From: Bacteroidales bacterium UBA3824
GTDB taxonomy: Bacteria; Bacteroidota; Bacteroidia; Bacteroidales; UBA3824
Direction of reading: 5' to 3'
Assembly: GCA_002393195.1 (NCBI GenBank)
Contig: DGIK01000107.1
Location: 1 to 25,343, forward strand
Length of the DNA: 25,343 bases
The notes beneath the pieces were generated by a model. The model made no database searches, had not been told where the DNA came from, and saw only the letters and a program-made list of their open reading frames with translations. Shown here piece by piece: positions 7,157 through 15,649 of this stretch; positions within the stretch are counted from its first letter, which is position 1, and every line of letters begins with the position of its first letter. The position numbers and the translations under genes were made by a program.

Positions 7157-7245
7157 CGGCACTAAGTTATAAAAAAATACGATAGTGCCAACATATAATT
7201 TTTATATCTTGGCACTATCTATCAAAAAAAACGAGTTAGTGCCAA
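7157..7245. promoter_or_regulatory. Array of four TTGGCACTA-type sites in the divergent promoter region
   Basis: Copies lie at 7157-7165 (CGGCACTAA), 7183-7191 (TAGTGCCAA), 7209-7217 (TTGGCACTA) and 7237-7245 (TAGTGCCAA). Orientation alternates and the centres are 25, 28 and 26 bp apart. The middle pair forms an inverted repeat (GATAGTGCCAA ... TTGGCACTATC), and two copies continue identically as CATATAATT. This regular arrangement suggests binding sites for a dimeric or multimeric DNA-binding protein. Confidence 0.6.
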
Positions 7246-7295
7246 CATATAATTCTTATTTTCGGCTCTGTGTTGTATTTTATGGCATTTTTTTG

Positions 7296-7303
7296 TAATT
7301 TTG
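7296..7303 (+). promoter_or_regulatory. -7 box of the SNF2 helicase gene
   Basis: TAATTTTG matches TAnnTTTG exactly and is followed by C. It places the transcript start near 7310. A TTG at 7301 therefore lies within the promoter and cannot be the start codon of the helicase. Confidence 0.55.
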
Positions 7304-7324
7304 CGCGTTCAAAAAAACATCATC

Positions 7325-10159
7325 TTGAATTTTATTGTCATTATACGATATTACTCCGAGACGGGGCATATTTTGATTCCGTTTTTGGTGCAGAAAAACA
7401 AGGATTGCGACCTCTATGAGTTTGTGATGAGGGTTTCGCCTGATAATATCAAGGGCGACGAGGCTCTGTATCCCGAATATCAACAGCAAATCGGCGCGCT
7501 TGCGTACCGATGCGAGGCTCTGTTGAAAAAACAAAAAGGCACGAATACCGACCTCACCGACAGCCTTGTGGAGCAGATTCTCGACCTTTGCATCGGCAAT
7601 GGCGTCAAGATTTTTTATATAAGCCCCAACATCCGCGCCGTGCTGCCCGAAGATGAGGTCTCGGTAATGCCTGAACGCGCACACGCCGTATTCAATTTTG
7701 ACCGCGACGACGAGGGCACGCGCTATTATCTTACCGTCAATTGCTGCGGCAAGGCGATTTCGTTGCGGAAAAAGGATGTGATGGTGTTGTCGGATTCGCC
7801 TTGCAATATTTTGATAGACAGGAAGTTGATGCGTTTTTCTGACATCAACGCCAATAAACTAACGCCCTTCGTTGACAAGGATTGCATCTCCGTCCCAAAA
7901 CGTGCCGAATTGGCTTATTATCAAAAGTTTGTAAAAAATACCATCGCTACAAATGCCATCGTAAATGCCGTCGGTTTTCGTATCGTCAACATTAAGCCAA
8001 AACGCAAGGCGATAGTTTCGGTGATAAACGACATCACCGGCGGCGCGATAATCACATTGAGGTTCAAGTATGGCGACATTGAGTTTGAGCCGTCGAGCCA
8101 ACATACTGTCATAGTGCAGTTTTATGAGAACGAGGGCGATTATTATTTTGAAAAATTTGCCCGTGATTTGCAGTATGAAACGGAAGTGGAGGCGGCTGCG
8201 GCGGAGATTTTTGGCGGCAGGGAACTCCCCGGCACTTACCGCATCAAACATCAGTCGAGCCTTGTAAAATTTCAGTACGACTGCGCCATCAACGCCATCA
8301 AATCCAACCGCGAGCGACTTGCGGCAGCCGGCATCGAACCTGCCATCAAAGGTATTAAGGCTCATTATTATACAGGCAATATCCATTTGGATTTCAATGT
8401 AAAGAGCGACAGCGATTGGTTTGACATCTACGCCATCGTAAGGCTCGATAATTATGACATCCCGTTCATTGCTCTCCGTCAGCACATCCTCAACGACAAT
8501 CACGAGTTCAGGCTGCCAGACGGCAGGATTGTCATTTTGCCCGACGAATGGTTTGAGCGTTACAAGGTCGTGATGATGGCGGCGTCGGTTGGGCGCAAGG
8601 AAGACCATTTTTTGCTGCACAAATATCAGTATTCGGCGTTGTTGACGTTGCAACTCGACAGCGACCTCTCCAACCGTATCGAAGCACTGCGCGACCGACT
8701 CGCCAATTTTGACAAAATCCCGCAACGCCAGCCCACGCAGGTGAAAGCCACATTGCGCCCCTATCAAGTCATTGCCTTCAATTGGCTGAGGATGATGAGG
8801 GACTGCAATTTTGGCGCGTGCCTTGCCGACGACATGGGACTTGGCAAGACGCTCTGCACATTGAGCCTCTTGTCGGATAGTCCGGCGATGGAGGCGGGCG
8901 ATTTTACGGAAGGGCTGTTTTCTTTCAATAAGAAAATACCGTCGTTGTTGATTGTCCCAAAGTCTTTGATTTACAATTGGGTAAACGAAGCCAAGAAATT
9001 TGTGCCGCACCTGAAAATTTTGGAGTTTACGGGCAACAACAGGCTTGATTACATAAAATCGTTCCCTCTGTACGACATCGTAATCTCCGGCTATGCCACC
9101 CTGCGCAACGACATCGACAAGTTGGCGGAATACACCTTTAATTATATTGTGCTCGACGAAAGCCAGACAGTCAAGAATCCAGCCTCGATGGCGTATCAGA
9201 GCATTATGCAACTCAAATGCCGGCACCGGCTCGCCTTGACCGGCACTCCGTTGGAAAATTCATTGTCGGATCTTTGGTCGCAGGTCAATTTTATCAATCC
9301 CGGATTGCTCGGCAGCCTGTCGTCGTTCAGGCAGTTTTATGTGGGTCCGATTGAGAAAAAACTCGACGGCTCCACCTCCGAAAAACTCAAAAACCTCATC
9401 ACTCCTTTTATGCTCCGCCGCACCAAGCAGCAGGTTTTGCAAGATTTGCCCGACCTCGTGGAGCAGACCATCCTCTGCGAAATGACCGAACAGCAGCAGA
9501 AGATTTACGAGGCGGAGAAGTCGCGCACCCGCAATTCAATCCTCGAATTTATGGAGCAGGACATTTTTGAAAAATCGACGGTGATGGTCTTGCAGTCGTT
9601 GACCAAATTGCGGCAGATAGCCTGCACACCTTATTTAATAGATGATAATTATGACGGCGGTTCGGGCAAGACCGACGAGGTGATACGCGCATTGACTAAT
9701 GTAATAGGGCAGGGGCACAAGGTGTTGGTATTTTCGTCGTTTGTGCAACACTTGAACCACATCGCCCGTCAGCTTGATGCGCTTGGCGTGGGCTATGCTG
9801 AGCTCACCGGCTCTACGGAGCGACGCGACGAGGTGGTGCGCAAGTTTGAGGGCGACAATGTGCCGGTGTTCCTGATTTCCATCAAGGCGGGCGGCACGGG
9901 TCTCAACCTCACGAGCGCGGATTATGTATTTATAATAGATCCGTGGTGGAATCCCGCCGTGGAGGAGCAGGCTATTGCGCGGGCGCATCGTATGGGTCAA
10001 AAAAATTCTGTGATGGCGTACCGTTTTATCTCCAAGGGCACTGTGGAGGAAAAAATCCAAAAGTTTCAGCGCAAAAAGACCGACCTTGCAGCCACATTTG
10101 TAGAGGGTTCGGAGTTGCCGGTCAATCTCAAAGACGAAGTTTTGTCGATGTTGGAATAA
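7325..10159 (+). CDS. SNF2-family DEAD/DEAH-box helicase
   Basis: This large ATP-dependent DNA translocase (about 944 aa from the TTG at 7325) has a long N-terminal region of unknown function and a C-terminal SNF2 motor. Motif I is LADDMGLGKT (500-509), motif II DESQ (611-614, the DEAH-equivalent box), motif III LTGTPLENSLSDLW, and motif VI RAHRMGQ (886-892). KVLVFSSFVQHLNHI and GGTGLNLTSADYVFIIDPWWNP mark the helicase C domain. No ATG is available near the promoter: the frame starts from a TTG-rich stretch (IIRYYSETGHILIPFL), and the first in-frame ATG (near 7427) would remove conserved-looking sequence, so TTG at 7325 is my best guess. Related proteins remodel DNA-protein complexes. It is transcribed away from the DUF234 ATPase and probably alone. 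Confidence 0.9.
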   Translation: MNFIVIIRYYSETGHILIPFLVQKNKDCDLYEFVMRVSPDNIKGDEALYPEYQQQIGALAYRCEALLKKQKGTNTDLTDSLVEQILDLCIGNGVKIFYISPNIRAVLPEDEVSVMPERAHAVFNFDRDDEGTRYYLTVNCCGKAISLRKKDVMVLSDSPCNILIDRKLMRFSDINANKLTPFVDKDCISVPKRAELAYYQKFVKNTIATNAIVNAVGFRIVNIKPKRKAIVSVINDITGGAIITLRFKYGDIEFEPSSQHTVIVQFYENEGDYYFEKFARDLQYETEVEAAAAEIFGGRELPGTYRIKHQSSLVKFQYDCAINAIKSNRERLAAAGIEPAIKGIKAHYYTGNIHLDFNVKSDSDWFDIYAIVRLDNYDIPFIALRQHILNDNHEFRLPDGRIVILPDEWFERYKVVMMAASVGRKEDHFLLHKYQYSALLTLQLDSDLSNRIEALRDRLANFDKIPQRQPTQVKATLRPYQVIAFNWLRMMRDCNFGACLADDMGLGKTLCTLSLLSDSPAMEAGDFTEGLFSFNKKIPSLLIVPKSLIYNWVNEAKKFVPHLKILEFTGNNRLDYIKSFPLYDIVISGYATLRNDIDKLAEYTFNYIVLDESQTVKNPASMAYQSIMQLKCRHRLALTGTPLENSLSDLWSQVNFINPGLLGSLSSFRQFYVGPIEKKLDGSTSEKLKNLITPFMLRRTKQQVLQDLPDLVEQTILCEMTEQQQKIYEAEKSRTRNSILEFMEQDIFEKSTVMVLQSLTKLRQIACTPYLIDDNYDGGSGKTDEVIRALTNVIGQGHKVLVFSSFVQHLNHIARQLDALGVGYAELTGSTERRDEVVRKFEGDNVPVFLISIKAGGTGLNLTSADYVFIIDPWWNPAVEEQAIARAHRMGQKNSVMAYRFISKGTVEEKIQKFQRKKTDLAATFVEGSELPVNLKDEVLSMLE

Positions 10160-10305
10160 TAATTTTTTCATTCGACATTCATGTTGCAAAAAAAAATTCA
10201 ACTAAAAAAACGTGAAAAATTTTGGATTATTCAAAATAATTCATAAATTAGCACCGTTAAAAAAATTAGTAACAACAATAATCACAATTCAAAAACCTTT
10301 AAACT

Positions 10306-11472
10306 ATGGGATTATTAGATTGGGCCAAAAGCCAATTTATTGATGTCATCGAGTGGCAGGATCAGAGCAGCGACACTATCCTCCATCAGTATGACTGCCG
10401 TGGCAACGAGATCAAGAACGGCGCACAACTCATCGTCCGCGAATCTCAGGCGGCTGTATTCGTCAAGGAAGGCGAGCTCGGCGATGTCTTCTCTCCTGGC
10501 AAGTACACCCTCGACACCAACAATTTGCCTGTCCTTACCTCGCTCAAGAGCTGGAAGTACGCCTTCAACAGTCCCTTCAAGGCAGAGGTTTACATGGTTA
10601 ATACCAAAGTGTTTACGGCTCAGAAGTGGGGCACGCCCAACGTGTTCTATGTTCGTGACCAGGACTTCGGTCGTGTAAGTCTCCGTGCATTCGGTACTTA
10701 TTCGTTCAGGGTTGCCGATCCCGGTATGTTTGTCCAGAAAATCTCCGGCACCAAGTCAGAGTTCCGTGTAGGTGAGATAGCCGAGGAGCTTCGCAGCCTC
10801 ATCATCACCAACCTCATCGCAGCTATTGGTGAGAGCAAGGTTTCGTTGCTCGACCTCGCCGCCAACTACAAGACTCTCGGCGAAATCTGTGCCAAGAACC
10901 TCAATACCAGCGACTACGGCTTGCAGTTCACTCAATTCCTCATCAACAGCATCTCGCTGCCCGAAGAGCTCCAGAAGAAGCTCGACGAAGGCACCGGCAT
11001 GAATATGCTCGGCGATATGAACAGGTATCAGCAGATGTCGATGGCAGACGCTATGAAGACCGCGGCAGCCAACCCCGGCGGCGGCAGTGGCGGCGGCATG
11101 GAAGGCATGATGGGCATGATGATGATGAACAACATGATGAACCAGCAGATGCAGCAGCAACAGATGATGAATCAGCAGATGATGAACCAAGGCGGCTATG
11201 GTCAGCCCTACGGTCAGGCGGCTCCTCCGCCCCCGCCGATGGCTTCTACTTACTACGCCTACATCAATGGTCAGCAGATGGGCCCGTTCCCGATTCCCAC
11301 GTTGCAGCAGATGGCGGCACAGGGTCAGTTTACCCCCGATACGCAGGTTTGGAAACAAGGCATGCCCGGTTGGGCAGCTGCCAACACCGTTCCCGAACTC
11401 GCAAGCGTATTTGGCGCAACTCCTCCTCCTCCTCCGATGCCGGGCGGCGTTCCCCCGATGCCGGGCGCGTAA
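10306..11472 (+). CDS. SPFH/Band-7 domain protein with C-terminal GYF_2 domain (YdjI-like)
   Basis: The 388-residue protein starts MGLLDWAKSQFIDVIEW. Residues about 20-240 form an SPFH domain of the YdjI type (LIVRESQAAVFVKEGELGD; VRDQDFGRVSLRAFGTYSFRV). A low-complexity linker rich in Met and Gln follows (about 265-305), and then a GYF_2 domain (about 312-367: YYAYINGQQMGPFPI ... VWKQGMPGWAAA). The tail is Pro/Gly-rich. GYF_2 modules are usually protein-interaction or membrane-associated domains. It is followed by a zinc-ribbon membrane protein, as in the ydjFGHI group of Bacillus subtilis, where the SPFH protein works with a PspA-like membrane stress system. Codon use is GC-rich, typical of a well-expressed core gene here. 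A strong terminator-like hairpin follows. Confidence 0.92.
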   Translation: MGLLDWAKSQFIDVIEWQDQSSDTILHQYDCRGNEIKNGAQLIVRESQAAVFVKEGELGDVFSPGKYTLDTNNLPVLTSLKSWKYAFNSPFKAEVYMVNTKVFTAQKWGTPNVFYVRDQDFGRVSLRAFGTYSFRVADPGMFVQKISGTKSEFRVGEIAEELRSLIITNLIAAIGESKVSLLDLAANYKTLGEICAKNLNTSDYGLQFTQFLINSISLPEELQKKLDEGTGMNMLGDMNRYQQMSMADAMKTAAANPGGGSGGGMEGMMGMMMMNNMMNQQMQQQQMMNQQMMNQGGYGQPYGQAAPPPPPMASTYYAYINGQQMGPFPIPTLQQMAAQGQFTPDTQVWKQGMPGWAAANTVPELASVFGATPPPPPMPGGVPPMPGA

Positions 11473-11514
11473 TGTGCAACATCCCAAATCTATCTCAATA
11501 AGCCATTAGGCTCG

Positions 11515-11560
11515 CAAGGCAGAAGGGCAGGCAAGATTGCCCTGTCATTCTGCCTTGTTT
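11515..11560 (+). terminator. Hairpin terminator after the SPFH gene
   Basis: CAAGGCAGAA (11515-11524) pairs perfectly with TTCTGCCTTG (11548-11557), with a nested GGGCA/TGCCC stem, followed by TTTATTAATTGTTT. It may be leaky, since the next gene is functionally linked. Confidence 0.7.
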
Positions 11561-11613
11561 ATTAATTGTTTACTAATATAACGACAATTCCTATTATCAA
11601 TCAACACATTAAA

Positions 11614-12699
11614 ATGGCAGATTCTCAAAACCAAATCAAGTGCAAACAATGTGGCGGTACGTTGATGTTTGCACCGGGCACCACAAGCCTACAGTGCGAA
11701 TTTTGCGGTGCAATGAACGAAATAGACCGTTCCAATTGGGACTACGCCGCAATGACCAAAAAACACAATTTCCTTGCTGACGTGGCGGAGCTCCCCGATG
11801 CGGAGGTCGAGGTGGTACATTCTGTAAAGTGTAATTGTTGTGGCGCTCAGACCACCTTCAATTCCAGTGCCATTACTGTCAACTGCGACTTCTGTGGCAG
11901 CCCGATTGCAGTGAGCGGCGACACTTCTACCAAGAGAATCAAGCCGCAGGGCGTGATTCCATTTATGGTGTCACAGGATCAGGGACGCCAAAAATTTGCC
12001 GAGTGGATCAAGGGGCTTTGGTTTGCGCCGGGCGACCTTATCAACAAGGCGTCGATGGAATCGGGACTCACGGGTATGTACATCCCTTATTGGCTGTATT
12101 ACGTGGATACCGTAACAAGCTACACCGGCAAGCGCGGCGAATACTACTACACCGAGAAGCAGGTGAAGCAGGCCGACGGCTCTATGAAGACCGAGAAGGA
12201 ACGTCACACGAGGTGGCATCCTACTTCGGGCACTGTGTCCAAAAACTTCAAGGATCTCATAATCTCGGGCTCCAACACTCTTGGCATTGATGGCGAAAAA
12301 CTCAAGAAGAAATTCAAGTTTGATGGTATGGTGCCATACAACGAGCAGACCCTTACCGGCTACAAGTCAGAGAACTACAGTGTGAGTCTCAAGGATGCGT
12401 ACAAGGAGGCTCAGAAGATAATGGCTGAGGAAATTGAGGACGCCATCGAGAAAGACATAGGCGGCGACGACCAGCAAATCGACAACAAAAACATCACCGA
12501 AAACAATATCGAATACAAGCACATCCTCGCCCCGCTGTGGATAAGCGCGTTCAGGTACGAAGGCAAGTCGTACAGGTTTATGATCAATGGTCAGACCGGC
12601 GACCTCTCCGGCAGCCGTCCGTACAGCAAGGCTAAGATTGCACTCTTCATCGGTGCTATCGTTGCCGTCATCGCGTTGATTGTCATTCTATTGAAGTAA
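11614..12699 (+). CDS. Zinc-ribbon protein with C-terminal membrane anchor (YdjG-like)
   Basis: The ATG at 11614 (MADSQNQIKCKQCGG) gives 361 residues; an upstream ATG at 11566 lies right after the terminator and adds an unlikely N-terminus. Two zinc ribbons are visible: C10xxC13...C28xxC31 and C73xxC76...C91xxC94 (CDFCGSPIAV). A middle domain follows (about 105-330: GVIPFMVSQDQGRQKFAEW; GLTGMYIPYWLYYVD), and the protein ends in one hydrophobic helix (about 341-360) with a terminal Lys, so it is probably tail-anchored with its body in the cytoplasm. Annotated relatives are often labelled 'TFIIB-type zinc ribbon' or, misleadingly, PriA-like. Pairing with an SPFH protein recalls Bacillus YdjG/YdjI, which suggests a membrane-stress role (inference). 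Confidence 0.88.
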   Translation: MADSQNQIKCKQCGGTLMFAPGTTSLQCEFCGAMNEIDRSNWDYAAMTKKHNFLADVAELPDAEVEVVHSVKCNCCGAQTTFNSSAITVNCDFCGSPIAVSGDTSTKRIKPQGVIPFMVSQDQGRQKFAEWIKGLWFAPGDLINKASMESGLTGMYIPYWLYYVDTVTSYTGKRGEYYYTEKQVKQADGSMKTEKERHTRWHPTSGTVSKNFKDLIISGSNTLGIDGEKLKKKFKFDGMVPYNEQTLTGYKSENYSVSLKDAYKEAQKIMAEEIEDAIEKDIGGDDQQIDNKNITENNIEYKHILAPLWISAFRYEGKSYRFMINGQTGDLSGSRPYSKAKIALFIGAIVAVIALIVILLK

Positions 12700-12730
12700 G
12701 CGGTTGATGTCAACTATTGTAATTCATAAT

Positions 12731-12806
12731 TCACAATTCATAATTCATAATTGCCATCCGGCGGACGCTAATTTTGAATTATTAATTGTGAATTGTGATT
12801 TTTTTT
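12731..12806 (+). terminator. A+T-rich long hairpin with T-run
   Basis: TCACAATTCATAATTCATAATT is the left side (beginning 12731) and ...AATTATTAATTGTGAATTGTGA (to about 12798) is an imperfect complement, with CCATCCGGCGGACG near the loop and a run of nine T after the stem. It is built from ATTCATA/ATTCACA microsatellite units. It likely ends the zinc-ribbon transcript. Confidence 0.5.
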
Positions 12807-12846
12807 TGTCTTTTTTGCATTTGTAACATAATAATTGGAACTTTTG

Positions 12847-12877
12847 TTGCATTATATTATAAATAAAGCTAACTTTG
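12847..12877 (+). promoter_or_regulatory. Bacteroidetes-type promoter of the SPOR gene
   Basis: TTG at 12847-12849 and TAACTTTG (12870-12877) are separated by 20 nt, a good match to the TTG / TAnnTTTG consensus. The start codon is at 12924. Confidence 0.65.
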
Positions 12878-12923
12878 CCAGCTAATTAATCAATTAACAC
12901 CCAAAAAACTTGAAAACACGATC

Positions 12924-14018
12924 ATGAGAAAGATTATTTGTATTTTGACGATAATGGTCTCCTTGATGGCAACCACTGCCAAGGCGCAGTTTGACGAAGC
13001 CGCAATAGACCAGATTACGGAGCAGTTGTCTGAATCCGACGCATCGGACGTCAATCAGGCGTTGCAACAAGTGGAACGCGCCAAGGCTATGCTCGAACAG
13101 GTGGCTTCCAAGCAAGCGCAGGCAGACAAGCTCCGCAACGAGGCAAAAAAAGCCTCCAAGGGCGACGCCAAAAAGAAAATCAAGCAGGCTGTGGCTATTG
13201 AGGAACCTCTCTACGCACAGCAGGTAAACGCCTACAATGTTTACGAGAAGGCCAATTCGACTATTTACGGCATTTTTGCCAACAATATCAAGGAGCTTGC
13301 AAGCATTGGCGGCGGCTCCGAGGACGACGTAAGGGATTTGACCACCTTTGCCACCGACACGTGGGGAAAGGCGGACAAGGCTCTCAAAACCGTGCCAAAG
13401 GGCAAAAAGCCCGACCAAAAGGCTGTGGCTGCAATCAAGCAGGATGTCAATAAAAATCAAATAAGAGCCATTCAATATCAGATTGAGGCTTACAAATTTT
13501 TGCTTGCGCTTGGCGATGGCAATTCGGTAGCCAGCAATACCAGCAACACCCGCCCTCAGACCGACGATGTTGTGGACAATGCCTTTTTCAACAACTTTGC
13601 CGATGATGCCGATGATGCCGATGCCGACGACGACAATACTGCCGCCACCACTACTACTACATCGCCTTCTCAGCAACGTCAAGGCTCTACGCCCAACAAC
13701 GACACTATGGACGACGAAGGGTTCAATTTTGTACAGGGCAATAGCAATGCCGACCGCATCATCTACAAGGTGCAGATAGCAGCCGACGCTACGCCGCTCT
13801 CTATCGCAAGGCTCCGTCAGATTTGCCCCACCGACGACATCATCAACAACGAACAGCAAAATGGCATCTATCGTTATACGATAGGATATTACACCAATTA
13901 CGACGACGCCAAGACCCGTGCAATCGACCTCCGTGGCAGGGGAGTGGGCGGTGCATTCGTGGTGGCATACAAAAACGGTGTCCGCATCAAGGAAATACGT
14001 GATGTGTACAATAATTGA
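12924..14018 (+). CDS. Secreted protein with coiled coil and C-terminal SPOR-like domain
   Basis: The 364-residue protein has a signal peptide (MRKIICILTIMVSLMATTAKAQ), so it is periplasmic or at the cell surface. Residues about 30-130 are helical and coiled-coil-like (ALQQVERAKAMLEQV; KQAQADKLRNEAKK). A disordered acidic and Thr-rich linker follows around 215-250 (DDADDADADDD, TTTTTSPSQQ). The C-terminus (about 280-362: YKVQIAADATPLSIARL ... YRYTIGYYTNYDDAKTRAIDL ... GAFVVAYKNGVRI) fits a SPOR domain, which binds denuded peptidoglycan glycan strands. It has its own promoter. Its stop codon lies inside the 7-bp tandem repeat array. A cell-envelope or division role is inferred from SPOR biology. 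Confidence 0.85.
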   Translation: MRKIICILTIMVSLMATTAKAQFDEAAIDQITEQLSESDASDVNQALQQVERAKAMLEQVASKQAQADKLRNEAKKASKGDAKKKIKQAVAIEEPLYAQQVNAYNVYEKANSTIYGIFANNIKELASIGGGSEDDVRDLTTFATDTWGKADKALKTVPKGKKPDQKAVAAIKQDVNKNQIRAIQYQIEAYKFLLALGDGNSVASNTSNTRPQTDDVVDNAFFNNFADDADDADADDDNTAATTTTTSPSQQRQGSTPNNDTMDDEGFNFVQGNSNADRIIYKVQIAADATPLSIARLRQICPTDDIINNEQQNGIYRYTIGYYTNYDDAKTRAIDLRGRGVGGAFVVAYKNGVRIKEIRDVYNN

Positions 14019-14066
14019 TAATTGATAATTGATAATTGACAATTGATAATTGACAATTGATAATTG
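14011..14066. repeat. 7-bp tandem repeat array (ATAATTG)
   Basis: Eight consecutive 7-mers: six ATAATTG and two ACAATTG, at units 5 and 7. The array begins inside the last codons of the SPOR gene and forms its stop codon. Confidence 0.95.
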
Positions 14067-14068
14067 AA

Positions 14069-14130
14069 TTTCAATCACTTCAATCACTTCAATTACTTCA
14101 ATCACTTCAATCACTTCAATTACTTCAACC
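14069..14130. repeat. 9-bp tandem repeat array (CTTCAATCA) abutting folP
   Basis: Seven 9-mers (the last truncated) have a higher-order period of 27 bp: two CTTCAATCA-type units followed by one CTTCAATTA, twice over. The array ends 3 bp before the folP ATG and so fills its ribosome-binding region. Confidence 0.95.
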
Positions 14131-14133
14131 AAA

Positions 14134-14970
14134 ATGCACAGCACAATCAACTGCAAAGGCAGGCTCATCGACCTTTCAAAGCCATTGGTGATGGGCATCG
14201 TAAATATCAACGACGATTCGTTCTATGCGGGCAGCCGTTGTAATACGGAAGATGTGATAATGGCGCGTGTGCAGCTGCAACTGCACGAAGGTGCGTCTAT
14301 CATCGACATCGGAGCATACAGCACACGTCCGGGATGCGTTGATGTATCGCCCGACGTGGAGATGGAGCGCATTGCATTGGCTATGAAAGTAATCAACGGC
14401 AATTTTCCCGAAGCAATTGTGTCGGTGGATACTTTCAGGGCGGATGTGGCGAGGTTTGCCGTGGAAGAATGTGGCGTGTCTATTGTCAACGATATTTCGG
14501 GCGGCACACTCGACGACAGGATGTTTGCAACTATTGCCGACCTGCATGTGCCGTACATCATGATGCACATAAAAGGCACGCCGCAGACTATGCAGCAATA
14601 TTGCCATTATGACAATATGATGGACGAAATCATCAAATTTTTCGCCGAGCGTGTTGAGCGGCTCAAACTCTTGGGCGTCAACGATGTTATCATAGACCCC
14701 GGTTTTGGTTTTGCGAAAGATTTGGAGCAAAACTACCAGCTCATGCAAAGGCTCGACGAATTTAAGGTGTTTGGACTGCCGATATTGGTAGGCATTTCGC
14801 GCAAATCGATGATTTACAAGTTGTTGGGCAATACTCCCAACGACGCGCTCAATGGCACCACTGTGCTTAATACAATAGCCCTCACCAAGGGCGCAAACAT
14901 ATTAAGGGTTCACGACGTACAACCCGCAATGGAAGCTATAAGAATATGCGAAAAGACAGGTTTAATATAA
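14134..14970 (+). CDS. folP: Dihydropteroate synthase
   Basis: The enzyme (278 aa) joins p-aminobenzoate to 6-hydroxymethyl-7,8-dihydropterin diphosphate to make dihydropteroate in folate synthesis; it is cytoplasmic. Visible motifs run along a TIM barrel: LVMGIVNINDDSFYAGSR (loop 1), GASIIDIGAYSTRPG (loop 2), SIVNDISGG, YIMMHIKGTPQTMQ, DVIIDPGFGFAKD, PILVGISRKSMI and the final RVHDV. Length is normal. In loop 1 the usual N-x-T-P-D-S-F is NINDDSF (24-30), so the near-invariant Thr and Pro are Asn and Asp. No Shine-Dalgarno is visible; the 5' side is a tandem repeat. The 3' end overlaps the next gene by 25 bp. Confidence 0.96.
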   Translation: MHSTINCKGRLIDLSKPLVMGIVNINDDSFYAGSRCNTEDVIMARVQLQLHEGASIIDIGAYSTRPGCVDVSPDVEMERIALAMKVINGNFPEAIVSVDTFRADVARFAVEECGVSIVNDISGGTLDDRMFATIADLHVPYIMMHIKGTPQTMQQYCHYDNMMDEIIKFFAERVERLKLLGVNDVIIDPGFGFAKDLEQNYQLMQRLDEFKVFGLPILVGISRKSMIYKLLGNTPNDALNGTTVLNTIALTKGANILRVHDVQPAMEAIRICEKTGLI

Positions 14971-15647
14971 GGGCATTTGCAGTTGCCAATGTAAAGGTGT
15001 TGGCGGTATTGGCGTTGATTGTATGCAACGTCGCAGCCGCCAACGCCCAGAGACATTCGTTGGAATTTAAGGGCGGCGCGATTGCCACAAGCACGCGCAA
15101 TACCGGCTGCAAGGAAAAGGACATCATGGACTACAAGCCCGGCCTTGTGGTGGGCGGCTCGTTCATGTGGAATTTTATGGATGCCTCGCTGCGTGCCGTG
15201 GCCGAGGGCTATTACGCCTTGCAGGGCGAGAAGTACATCATGGACGATTTAGATGATAATGGCAACCAGTTGGAGTTCAATTCAGACATCAATTATTTCA
15301 AACTTGTACCCAATATCCGCTACTATGCCCCATACGTGCCTGTTTATGTGGGTGTCGGGTTGTATTTTGGTATGGCGACTTCCCACAAGGTGTATTCCGG
15401 CGACCTCCTCGACCAGTCCCATTCTTGGTCTTTCAAAAAGTATTACAAAGGTGTTGATGTTGGTTCACGAGTGGCGTTAGGCGCAGAAATCGGAGTCCGC
15501 GAAGTGAAATTCGTAATCGAAGCCGCCTACGAATATGGAATGTCCAACATCTCAAACCGCAAGGAGCGCAAAATCAAGAATCAGTCTGTAAGCGTGTCCA
15601 TGGGTGTTTGTTTTGAGATTGCGGGCAGGCATTATAGGCATTTTTAA
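14946..15647 (+). CDS. Outer-membrane beta-barrel protein (porin-like)
   Basis: The 233-residue protein starts with a signal peptide (about 1-35, ...LAVLALIVCNVAAANAQ), preceded by a basic n-region. The rest alternates polar and aromatic residues in the manner of an 8- to 10-strand barrel (YKPGLVVGGSFMWNF, YFKLVPNIRYYAPYVPVYVGVGLYFG, VDVGSRVALGAEIGVREVKFVIEAAYEYG) and ends SVSMGVCFEI followed by a basic tail. It fits the 'outer membrane beta-barrel' family (PF13568-like). The ATG overlaps folP by 25 bp, and no other Met is available before the signal peptide ends, so translational coupling to folP is likely. Substrate or function unknown. Confidence 0.78.
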   Translation: MRKDRFNIRAFAVANVKVLAVLALIVCNVAAANAQRHSLEFKGGAIATSTRNTGCKEKDIMDYKPGLVVGGSFMWNFMDASLRAVAEGYYALQGEKYIMDDLDDNGNQLEFNSDINYFKLVPNIRYYAPYVPVYVGVGLYFGMATSHKVYSGDLLDQSHSWSFKKYYKGVDVGSRVALGAEIGVREVKFVIEAAYEYGMSNISNRKERKIKNQSVSVSMGVCFEIAGRHYRHF

Positions 15648-15649
15648 TT

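Noticed and set aside
7859..9226. 455-codon open frame on the minus strand
   Set aside because: It is the antisense of the SNF2 helicase, which has all its motifs in the plus frame.
14011..14130. Short tandem repeats as a CRISPR array
   Set aside because: The units are 7 and 9 bp with no spacers.
12894..14210. 438-codon minus-strand frame with a VIE repeat
   Set aside because: The repeat is just the translated 9-bp microsatellite, and the rest is antisense to the SPOR gene and folP.
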